Positions 27,001 to 37,231 of a stretch of DNA of 64,000 nt are shown here, piece by piece; position 1 is the stretch's first letter, and each line of letters begins with the position of its first letter. This DNA is from Hymenolepis diminuta. Taxonomy: Eukaryota; Platyhelminthes; Cestoda; Cyclophyllidea; Hymenolepididae. The stretch covers positions 1,012,296 to 1,076,295 of the forward strand of contig CAADRB010000011.1 in NCBI GenBank assembly GCA_900708905.1, written 5' to 3'. The notes below the pieces were generated by a model. It saw only the letters and a list, made by a program, of their open reading frames with translations. It had not been told where the DNA came from and ran no database searches. The translations under genes were made by a program, and so were the position numbers.

Positions 27001-28139
27001 AGAGAATAAAGCCAGAATGTCAAAGGATCCTAATTTCACATGAATTCTGAAATCACCGGTTTTTTTCTCCTTTTACTTAAAGGCTTAGCTTAAGCCATAT
27101 TCAAATTGTTCAAAACCCTAATTTCAATATTTAATTCATGGCTTTTCAAATGAGATCGTTTCAACTATTTTCAGGGCTTACTGACAATTAATTGAGTTGA
27201 ATGGCCAGTAGTGCCATTTCGGTCATCAAATAACTAAGAGGGAAACAATATGATCTGGCGTAACCGAGTTAATCAGAAATTTTCATGCTGAACCCAATTT
27301 TTTTACATTCTATTAATACTTCGTTGCCGTTTAAAATAGATTTCTGCCATTGTTTGCATAGTTCACCTTCAAAGTTGCAATAAAGCATCATCTGTTCAGG
27401 CTACCGCTTATCAGAATTCTATTTCATACAACTTTGAAAAATATTCACTAAGCAAATTTATTAATGATATACTTTTTGCCACGCCTACATTTACTAACAA
27501 AGTGCTTTCAGTAATACATTTTGTTTTATTCCCTCATTCGCCATATTACTTTCGAAATGAAAGTGGGGGTAGAATTGGAAAGTTGCTATGCATGTGGAAT
27601 AAATTTTTAAAATTTTAGAACAAATCTTTTCATATGTAAATAATAGTTGGAATGCCTGATGTTCTTCGTCTATTTTGCGATGAAACGAACATTAATGAAT
27701 CATTTCGATTAATACATTAAAAAGAATAAAAAGCAATACAAAAACTAAAAAGAAGATTATATTTAACGATGATACCCATTTTTATGTTAATACCTAAATG
27801 GTAAATATGTAAATTTATTTCAATTGTGTGCTTTTTGATTTAGATAAATGCGCATCTATTGTGTTAACTCTAATGAGTTCCGCTTATAAATGTTTAACTA
27901 GTGCCTCTTGGTAATAAGAAAAGCCAAATCACTCAGCTTAATCAATCTGTCAACAAACTCTAAACATCGTGAGCATAAACTCACTCAGGAAGCCAGGCAT
28001 CAAATCCTCAAGTACTAAAGCACCGCTCGCTGAACAATACCCACAGCAAACCAGAATCTGAAATAACAAAGGGGGATAAAACTTGTTGGAGTTAAATTAC
28101 AACCAACGGTTTGCAGCTAACAAATTACGACAACCAATT
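24001..28139. other. AT-rich stretch without a recognised gene
   Basis: Frames at 24534-24782, 25574-25768 (both minus) and 26457-26666 (plus) have no recognised similarity and no exon partners. Nothing else could be supported. Confidence 0.45.
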
Positions 28140-28570
28140 CATAGCTGTTTGAGTAAGAGCTAACAACAATTATGAAGCAGACCAAATTGAGTAGACCAAA
28201 CATGTATTCAAGGAAGCCACAATGCGTAACAGAGAGAGGGAGAGAAAGAGGGAGAACAGCGTGCTGAGGAAGAGAGGAGATGAACAGGACGTGTGGAGTT
28301 CGTACTGACCAGTGTGTGTTGTCTGGAAAAACAAGAGTAGCTTTATATGAGTCACTTGGGTAAGGNCACGCCAGAGCATGAGCGCAGATGTGCCTTTTAT
28401 GTGAAGCGAGGCGGTTATAGAAAGAGGGGAAATCGATGGACGCCTTTAGAAATGTCAGACAGGGGTTATGCGTCATAGGGATATAAATGAGGTCGCTCCA
28501 ACTTCGTGGGCGGAAAAACTGAGGTATTATCGTGGAGAATGCGAATAAAAGGTAATTCTGGAAAATGCAC
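28140..28570 (+). repeat. Dispersed repeat family S, copy 1 (with purine-rich tract)
   Basis: It matches 47370-47730 in the same orientation. Shared landmarks are AGCTAACAAC, a GAGAGGGAGAGAAAGAGGG purine tract, TTTATATGA, a CACTTGGG/CATTTGGG block, GGCGGTTATAGAAAGAGG (GGCAGCTATAGAAAAGAGG in the partner), GTCAGACAGGGGTTATG and GTCATAGGGATATAAA. One ambiguous base lies at 28366. Frames on the opposite strand at 28117-28476 are by-products of the purine tract and are not genes. Confidence 0.65.
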
Positions 28571-28726
28571 AGAGGGTTATCCTTCTAACTTTTCTGACCT
28601 TAACTTATTCTAATCACCACTGCAGCATTTGAAATTGTATCATTATTATTATTTAGATGTTTTTTATTACTAAACGTTTAAATTATTGCCCGCTGTGGGT
28701 GGGAATATTTATACTTAGTTTACTTA

Positions 28727-28900
28727 CCTCGGTGGTGCAGGATTAAGATAATCTTCAGCGGGGTTCGTGGTCACAATTTCTATGCCCCTCGGTACAAATC
28801 CAGTGGGTGGAAAGACCTAACCGCATTGGTTAAGTTAGGCTAATTAAGAGGAGCAGCATAATTCATAATTCTCACCCAAAAGGCTCACTGATGTCGTTCT
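28727..28900 (+). repeat. tRNA-derived SINE, copy 3
   Basis: The head CCTCGGTGGTGCAGGATTAA is followed by a worn B-box region (GGTTCGTGGTCAC), then CCAGTGGGTGGAAAGACC, GGTTAAGTTAGGC, and a tail with CTCACCCAAAAGGCTCACTG. The order matches the copy at 54738. Confidence 0.7.
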
Positions 28901-30164
28901 CTAACTCAAGGACTTGAGAGTTAAAAACAGTTTATTACTTGATATAAAATTTAGCCTGAAAAAGGAAGCATTTTTCAAATCTGGCTTAAAATTAAAAGAG
29001 ATTTTCTTAAGATTAAAAATTCTTTCTTTTTTATTTAATTTGTCTCTGACCAAAGTAAAAAAAGGGAAAATTAAATTACATGAACTTAAAGGACGAAGAA
29101 GATGGGATAAAAATTGGTCTGTGCACGTTGACCACAGTGACACAGATGTACAATTTAATTGATATTAGGTGTATCAAACAAAAAGACCATATTAAGGATA
29201 CGATTTCCATGTGAATTGCATAGCTTATTGAGGAAAAAGAAGCGGATTGTGAAATAAGGGAATCTTAAGACCAACGATTTATGCATAACTCGATTTGCGT
29301 TGGCACCACCTTGTTCATGAGATCTTCGTGACTTTGACACTTGGAAAGTGTTTCGTTCAGTTAACACTCAATTTCAAATAGGCCTCTTTGGTAGTTGCAG
29401 AGAGTGGTTCCACATTTTAGTCGTTATACACTTCACAAACCAGCATTTATCTGAGAGAAGATGATGGCACATTCAGATTTGTAAACCTCAAAAGATTTCC
29501 TGCTGATGTCATCCTCATCGCCAAATTAGCAAAGTCATTAGTTAGGATAAGCTGTGCTTTACATCTAGTACATTTACGCTTTAATAGCATTAAAACTAGC
29601 TGGACGACATGAGGCTACATGAATTTAACACTGCAGATCTCAACTGAGTTTACTAAAAGTATCATATTTCGTCGATTCAGATCAATAATTTTAGAGATTT
29701 TCAAAACAAAATAATTGAAAAAAAATGTCATAACATTGTCGCCCTTGTTTGCATTACTATAGTTATTTCATTCGTAAACTCATTCACATACCCAGCGAAC
29801 ATTTAAGATATTTTCTGAGAATTGCACTTTAGAAAAAGGCAATATCTAAATGTCAGCCTTGTAGTATATATGAATGGTCCAGGTATTTAATGATATGAGC
29901 AAAAAATTTTAATCCATTTGGAGGAACACTAAAATTTTTCATCTCCTTTTAGAATGCTTATATCAATATCAGCATTGCAAGTACAGAAAATTGTTAAAAT
30001 TTTTATGTGTATAGGTATAAGTGAATGTCGTCAAGTTAGTCTTTGCATTTGCTTTCAACTTTAACTTTATTACTACTCTTAGCAAAGAGATAACATTATA
30101 TTTCCTAAACATGGAAAAGTGTTCAATCTCGGGGAACAGTAGAATAAATATGAAGATAAGTGTT
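28901..30164. other. No gene recognised
   Basis: Overlapping frames exist on both strands around 28901-29162. They are lysine-rich or leucine-rich products of A/T-rich sequence with no family resemblance. Nothing else was recognised. Confidence 0.45.
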
Positions 30165-30310
30165 TTCCAACATTGATCTTGAGCAGAGGTGAGGCATCAT
30201 GGAGAATAATTCATAAGAAACTCCAACTTCGCCACTCTAGTTATATTAGTCAATGTGGTTGGTCACTCCACCCATTGGGTGCGCGCCAGTGGGCATCCAC
30301 TCTGCGGCCT
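30165..30310 (-). repeat. tRNA-derived SINE, copy 4, head lost or diverged
   Basis: On the minus strand the body is clear: GGGTGGAGTGACCAACCACA, then GAGTGGCGAAG and the tail CAATGTTGGAAAACAC. The A- and B-box region is no longer recognisable. Confidence 0.55.
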
Positions 30311-30889
30311 CTGTCAATCCCTGCATCACTTGTGCGCAATTTAAAGTAATGTTGTTTATTCTGCTTTTATTATAAATTTGTTAAGTCCTAAAGAGCCAAT
30401 TATCAAATAGGTCCAGACGCCAGACAAGATGATTAGGCACAGATCGTTCAAACGAGTATTAACTATCGTCACATGTTGAATATTCCGCTGTAGATTTTAT
30501 TGCTGTGATAATATATTAAATTATGCGCTAGTGAACATGGTAAAATGAATGTTATCAATACTGATCTCTTATAATATGCTAATTAAAAGCAAATCTCAAT
30601 ATTCTCATTTTTAATTTACAACAAGCCGGGCAATTCTGTGCATTTACATGCGATTTTCATTGGTCAGTTTTACCGTGCTGTCATGATATACCGGTCGATT
30701 TGAAGAAAAAAATAATTAATCATTTTTCGGAATAAATCAAAAGGCTTTTGAAATAGCCGAAAATATTTAAAATAAATGTTATTTATTAACATAAACCATA
30801 TGAATTAATTACACCTGGTTTTAGGATTTTATGTAAACCAGTTTAGAATTCAACATTTTGCCTACAAATTCTTTTGGCCCGCTAAAGTA

Positions 30890-31140
30890 TTCGTAATTTA
30901 TATAAAGAAAAGGCTATTTGATTGATAAATCATTTGAAACGCGTTATCAGGACCTCAATGTTTGGTCAAACGATAAAATTCTTTTGAGACACATTGACTT
31001 GAGTATGACTGGCTCTCAAACTGTCATCAAGACCACCTATTTTGTGTATCTAAACTGTTGTGATTGGCGCGATATACTAAGACGTGATCTGACCAAGACG
31101 CGTTCTTTCTTATGGTCTTCGGGGTTAGTCGCCAATAGGT
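30890..31140 (+). repeat. Dispersed repeat family T, copy 1
   Basis: It matches 39900-40090 and, in shorter form, 53440-53560. Shared landmarks are GACTTGAGTATGACTGGCT (GACTTGAGAACGACTGACT in copy 2), TTTGTGTATCTAAACTG, TTGGCGCGATATACTAA (TTGGCATAATATGCTAA) and a GGTCTTCGGG/GGGTCTTCTGG block. No coding sequence or terminal repeats were recognised. Confidence 0.55.
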
Positions 31141-32270
31141 TACCTTATGTATGCTATTATTGTTATCAATGACAAAATGCGTTAAAATTTTAGTTATGGA
31201 AAGTGTCAAAACAGAGAACGTAAAAAATATTTAATAAGGGTTCAAGCGAGGAGTTTGAGTAGAAATAACAAATAAAGTTAGAACCTCAAACTAATGTTAC
31301 TTTAGTGGGATTCTAGATTCAGACCTTCCCACATAATCGTTTTAATTCATTGCGTGATAGCTAAGGTTCAAATTTCAGAAATCAGGTTCGTGTTTTTTGA
31401 CCTTAATTAAATAAGTGACTTAGTGCTAAGACGTGCCATTTCAATAAATCTATCTCTCTCGTTAGCCAAGGATAGCTAACTGATGCAAACTTAGACGCTT
31501 ATTATTCAGTGACAGAGCCAAAAAGATTTCATCAAAGTGGAACTCGAATGTTAATAACGATAAAAGTGATTCTCATGGAAGAATCATTTCGCAATACATC
31601 TAGCGGCTTCGAAAAAGCCAAAACGTTTTTCAGTTAGATTTCAGTCACCAAATTACAGTATATGAAGTAAGGATCTTAAAGTAAACTTAAAGGGAATTTG
31701 ACGCCCTGTTCATGTGCTAAACTAAGCGCATATTGTACAAGATCTCTATGGATTCTTTTTAAATTACAGTCTTGCAGTAATATACATAAGTAATAGAGAA
31801 TTTTCAGAACAATTTCAATATGTACAGAGTGATTGAAAGTAACTCCATTTAAAATCCCCTGACGCTTGAATGTTCATTAACGAATTGCACTCTCAAAACT
31901 TTCACACAAACTCATCTTCTCATATATTATTCTGAACGGTTTAAGAAAGTGCTGGTGAAGGCAAAAGTACAATTCCGGTTTCAAATTGAATTTTCCATTT
32001 TCGTTTTTTATAAATACCGGATGATAATATTTTATTTGGCTTTTGAAATAGGGAGCTACTATATATGCATCTAGATAAAATAAATTTCTCCTATAATTTA
32101 CCCTATAGTCAGTGGCGAGACTATCACTGTTCAGTCATGTGTACAAAGTCCACTTTCGATTCGATTAAAATCAACTAGCGATGGACTTTACTGTGGGATT
32201 TTTACGTGACCCTAGACCAAACCTATTCAGTCAGTCTATGGGTGTGTATGTATATATGTATTTATTTACA
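31141..32270. other. No gene recognised
   Basis: No exon, RNA gene or repeat could be identified between repeat T and the Tc1/mariner-type element. Confidence 0.45.
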
Positions 32271-32392
32271 TACAGAGTGTTTAAGACATCTGAGGACACC
32301 TTAAGCGCTTTCCGGAAAACAGAAAATGAAACTGTTTATGATTAAAACTTACAATTTCTTTTACCTAAACAAATAAACGTAATAAGCTAGGT

Positions 32393-33335
32393 TTATTCTA
32401 TATATCTTCCTTCAGCGTCTATCGTCCACTCGATTCGGATTTGAAAGCTACTGTGTGCTTTGATCAGGTGGCCTTTAATGATATCCTCCAATGCTCGGGC
32501 TGCTGCATCCATCAAACAGGATTTGGTGTTATGGGATGCTTATTAGCTTCCTTTTCAACCACGCCCCGCTCCGCCCCACACATGACAGTCCAAAGGATTA
32601 AGGTCTAGTGAGTAGTTAGGAGGCGACCATAAGTTTGGTGTGACATGATGATGAAAATTCTCGTCATCCATTCAATTTTGGCTTTTGAGAGCTTTATAGA
32701 ATGGAGCCGGATCTTGTTGGAATACATATGGGCATCTCCTCCATTGGCTACGCTGTCTATCCAAAGCTTAACAATAATGATTTAAAGAGTCTCAACATAG
32801 GCATCTGCATCTGCATTGACTCTAAGGCCTTGTGGAAAAAATGGCGGAGTCATGATGTGCTCTTCATTGGCCTTCACAACACCGAAAGCCGTCGCTGCTG
32901 GTCGAAACTTTGTGCGCATAACAGTTGGAACTTCAGTGATGTCCATCCACACATACCCACCCATCATTTCTTCGATTGACTTTTTCATCTCGTCGTCTAA
33001 GAATATATCATTTGTATTGGAGGTCCCTATATATATATATATATATACATTGTTGGTCCTTCAGACACTTGAAGATCTTTGGCAAGATGTCGCGTATCGA
33101 CTTTCCACGATTTTCATCTTTTCCCACAAATTCAGGTGTTCTGAATCAGTGAGCCAGCAGAGCGTTGACAATGCTCCTTTCTCTTCCACGTGGTGGCCAA
33201 TTTATCTCCATTATTTTGATTCAACTGCCCCCTTCTTACTTTGCAAACAAAAGATATGGCCCCTTGTAGGAATCTTGCTATTTCTTGATTGCTGTGTTTC
33301 GCCTTTAAAGACACTACTATAGCGTGCCTTTTCAT
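32393..33335 (-). pseudogene. Tc1/mariner-type transposase relic
   Basis: The N-terminus at 33335 starts MKRHAIVVSLKAKHSNQEIA, a helix-turn-helix DNA-binding start. Further fragments are EVPTVMRTKF, GVVKANEEH and PPFFPQGLRVNADAYVETL (32782-32950). After these come YVFQQDPAPFYKAL, HHHVTPNLW and LDLNPLDCHVW, ending in IDAEGRYIE before a TAA at 32395-32393. The second and third catalytic aspartates (QQD and PLD) are about 40 residues apart counting one stop, wider than the D34D of classic mariner. This suggests a DD37D- to DD41D-like branch of the IS630-Tc1-mariner superfamily. Several frameshifts and stops make it non-functional. The exact branch is unresolved. Confidence 0.8.
33028..33046. repeat. 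(TA)n microsatellite
   Basis: An uninterrupted TA dinucleotide run of about 19 nt inside the decayed Tc1/mariner-type element. Confidence 0.8.
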
Positions 33336-33455
33336 TTTATTAGTTATATTAGTATCTGGTATGAGATCTTATGATATAAAAAATACATTCATTATTATGG
33401 AGTCAGTTTAAATAACAAGAATATAAGTGCCCTCAGATACCTTACGCACCCTTTA

Positions 33456-36194
33456 TGTATGTATACCAAAGTCCATAACCAATGCGCAGGTATGAATCAG
33501 ACATTTTTGACGTCAGCTTTGTCATCAAAGTGGATAAGGTTGTAAAATTGGCGGAGTGTCTGGATGTTCACATTCATTTGAATAATGCTTTACCTTGAAC
33601 AAATATTGGAACTGATAAAGTCATTAATTTCAATAAAACCATTTCTGTCATGGACTTGTCTTGCTTGAGAATCCAAACAATAGGCCTGTGATTAATTTAT
33701 TTACGCAAAATAATGCAGATGATATTAGAAAATTTTATTGTTATTATTAATATTATTTGAAATTTTTCCAAATGATGATTTTGAAACCTATGTTTCGAAT
33801 TTACTTTCGTCTTTATAACCATAGATAGAAAACTCCAAGTTGTATTATGAGATTTTCTCAGCATATATATTTCGAAAATGCGCTTGCTTACTCACTACAT
33901 ATCATGCTTAGTAAATTCAGCTCCAATCCACAGACAGGCCATATGAACGAGGCGACTGAATCTGCGTCATCTTACTATTAATAGCTGTGTCGCTGTCGCC
34001 AATGAGTCAGCCTCTTCTGACTGCACTTTAACTTAACGTTCAGCCTCACACCCCATCCCACTAAGAAATCGCGTAGTCGTGTCCCTCTTTGTCCACTGCT
34101 ATAGGATGCTAAATTAGATTAGACGATAAAGTTTACTTTACAGGAGAAGCCCGTCTACCACCCCTTTCTGTCGGAAAATAATCGTTAATTTTTTCCATCA
34201 ATCTTAAACCACTTTATCATTTCTACCTGATTTCCTTTTTACCGTATTAAGTTCAGCTTTTCATCTCAATAAGAAATCAAATAATAATCAAGGTGATGGA
34301 GATATCTTAAGAGCACTTATAAAAGGAGATTGTGTCAACAATTTGAATTATGAGTATTTAAAGATCGTATCAAAGCCAAGGCCTGGATGCATGGTTTTCA
34401 AATTCTAGTGCATTGAAGAAAGATATCTTCGAGTCTTTGTAATTACCTTTTCTGTATTTTGATTTTTTTCCTTTAAATTTAACGTTGTTTTTTGTCCTGA
34501 AAGTTATAGTCATGGGGATATTTTCTCTTCGTCTCATTAAACAGCCTTGAATTTCGATTTATTAATTTATAGGATGGCAAGTCCCATTCTCTTTTGATCG
34601 TAGTTTCTTAAACCGAATGGATCTCTGTTATCGGTCTTCGGGTCGATAGGACTGCTGACCTTTGTAATTAGCCATCTGAGTGTTCAGGCATCTGGTTTAT
34701 GAACTTCATAACGCGCACGCTGTGAAGTATTTAAGAGATGGGGATTTAACGTAAGTATTGGAGTTTTTCGTTATGTTGGAAAATCATTAGGATTTCCAGA
34801 CTAATAGATAACCATGTAAGAACCAGCGAGATTATCTAAATATTATTTGACCAAAATGATTCAATATTAATTCTCACCGTAGGAGGACATTGGGACGCCT
34901 AATAGCTGCGAAACGTACACTTTGTGTTATTACATATACCGCAAAAAAGCTTATTCAAATATTTTCGATGTAGTCTAAATTAAATCACAAACTTCGTCAC
35001 TCACGAACTGGATTACGGGTATTTGGATTGCTAAACTTACACAGGGGTGATAGGAGGGACCAGAAATTGCTACCAGGTATAACTTGCGTCAAATACTTTT
35101 ATGGATTCTTAAAATTGTCTTAGCACTTAATTCCCACTTTGAAACGAACCCCCAGTAAACATTTAGCAAAGCCCCCTTTAATCAGTTTGCTTGAAAATTC
35201 TGAAACTTACTTCCATAATTGCAAACAACTTTGTTCCTAAATATCCCTAAGATGAAACCCAACACTTTCTTATCCCCACCCCCTATAGGAAGATAGGGAT
35301 CTTCATTGCGTTTGCATTTTCAGGAAAGTGCCAAATTATCATCCAACTAGAAAGTTTAAAAGCTAGTTTTTCATATGCAGAGCTGAGGATGGATAGTGAC
35401 ACGTAGTTACCCTATTCGCTACAAAGAACTTTTTGGCGAAATCCGAAGTTACAGGTTCAATAATGGAGGAACTCTGAGGGGTTTATGAAATTACAGACGA
35501 AGAAAAATAGGATAATTCTCTTCTTCTGCTATTAGGTGAATGTAAACTGGCTTGTGGAACGTGGGATTACGAAACTTCGGTCTTTCAGAATCAATGTCTA
35601 CCACTTCCCAAATAATCAAGCCATGAAGGCTTTATGGACAAAATCTGGGTTGCGCAAAAATAGTTGGGTTCAGGATCAAGGCCTCCTAATTTCATAATCC
35701 ACTTCCCTTTTTTCAGTACACGTAGTATCGAAGACTTTGCATTGCTTTCCACATCGTATCATTAAAAAGGTTTTAATTTAAAAGGCGCGATAAAAGTTGA
35801 CCTGTCATGTACACCTTAAACTTCCAAATGTTATGGCGTTTCTTCTCAACCTATTCATAAAAAAATTACCTGAATTTGAAAAAGAAGGGCTTCTTCTCGA
35901 TTGTCTTGTATTTTAGCACCTTCTTTACATCTCTAGGAATCATGGATGGTTGACGCCTATAAGCTAATGGGTTCACAATCAACTTATAGATTTTGTATCC
36001 TTCTCTACAAATTTTCTAGCATGAGTTATTTGTTCGTACAAAAATTGATGATTGAATTATGCACCTACATATAACATAAGCGGCAAATAGACTAGTTAGA
36101 GCAAGGGGAAGTTTCATAGGAAGAAATAAGCGCGGTAGGACTATTACATTTAGCGGAGCATAGATACAAAAACACTAGCAGAAGCGTCTAGGAA
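33456..36194. other. Intergenic stretch 3' of the integrin gene, no gene recognised
   Basis: Nothing gene-like was recognised. The 3' untranslated region of the integrin gene must begin at 36194 and run toward lower coordinates. I could not fix its end, because no clear AATAAA follows at a short distance. Confidence 0.45.
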
Positions 36195-37231
36195 TCACTC
36201 TTTAGGGGCTTTGGATTTTTTGCCTTTGGATTCATTCTTCTTAATCTCACTCATCAACCAATCGGGTAGGCCGGTACTTGAGGAGGGTGATGGATCTCGT
36301 GAATTGTCTTTTGCGAGGCGCATTTCTTCAGGGCCTAATCGTTCAAATTTCTCTTCTGCTTCTGTGAGTGGATGTCGATTATCACACCACTCTTCTGGTT
36401 CATCTGGTAAAGGAGTAGGAGGTTGTGGAGAAGTCGCATAGAGTAGATCTGGACCCCCAGCATGCATGGGATTTGCAGTATAGATTTCTGCGTTTCTCCC
36501 GTTCATGGAGGAGGAACCTTTTCCATTCTGACCTTTGTCTAGAAGAAATGTTGCAGGATGGTCATCTAGAACAGGCTTTTGGCTTGCCGAAGCCATCATA
36601 GATTTCCTTTTCGCTTCGTTTGTCTTTTTCCTTCGCCGGAAGAATCCACAGCAGTATAGAGATGCGATAAGTCCAAAGAGAAGCATAATTCCACAAACAA
36701 CTCCGACAATAATTGGCCAGAGAGGGATTCTCGAACGATATTTTCCTGTCACTCCTCGGAATACGACTGCTTGTGGGAGTTCATAGAACGGTGGGTTATC
36801 TGGAAAATCTAACCGAGCTTCGGGATAGGCGAGAAGGATTTTCGGTGGTTCTCCCCAATCTAAAATACTCAATCTGGTCACGAATTTTACATCGGGAAGT
36901 TGATTTTTGAAGAAAGTGGGTGTCCATAACCATCCAGTTAAACTGACACGAATTGTATCTGCTCGAGGTAGTTTACTGAGTCTGCAGACAATTCTGGCGC
37001 ACACAATGTTAAAATGCAGGTCATTTCCATAATTACTAGAAGCAGGTGAATTAGGCGAGGCACAGGAAATTGTTGTCTGTCGCTGACCTGCTCTCTTGAA
37101 GTATACATCCACTCGGTTGTCACCAAAAGGACTGGTGAATGTTACTCTGCTAGGTTTTAACTCCTTTGAGTTCTCATTCGCCTCAACCGATCTTCGACGT
37201 CGAATCGTCGGCTGGTCAGATTGGGATGGTT
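36195..37231 (-). CDS. Integrin alpha exon 5: furin site, membrane helix, long tail
   Basis: The acceptor tatctattttag joins phase 1 to KPSQSDQPTIRRRRSVE. RRRR is a proprotein-convertase site separating heavy and light chains. Next come FNIVCARIVCRLSKLPRAD and VSLTGWLWTPTFF, which match the conserved calf-2 end (CLKIVCQVGRL and LLWTETF in alpha-V, from memory). The membrane helix WPIIVGVVCGIMLLFGLIAS is followed by CCGFFRRRKK. The tail of about 150 residues contains proline-rich PQPPTPLPDEPEEW, serine-rich DPSPSSSTG and a lysine-rich end (KGKKSKAPKE). The open frame continues about 64 nt upstream of 37231 to another AG at 37299, but using that AG would break the phase. Confidence 0.9.

Larger units (their letters stand above)
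32273..33453 (-). mobile_element. Second Tc1/mariner-superfamily element, 1,181 bp, decayed
   Basis: The two ends are imperfect inverted repeats of about 35 bp. The left begins CAGAGTGTTTAAGACATCTG and the right, reversed, begins AAGGGTGCGTAAGGTATCTG. Both contain ATCTGAGG.CAC. TA flanks the element at 32271-32272 and 33454-33455. The interior is a transposase relic on the minus strand. The ends are unrelated to the mariner at 20059, so this is a different family. A (TA) microsatellite at 33028-33046 lies inside. Confidence 0.82.

Noticed and set aside
28117..28476. 119-codon minus-strand frame
   Set aside because: Composition reflects the complement of a purine tract (Leu/Ser/Pro runs) in repeat family S; no homology.
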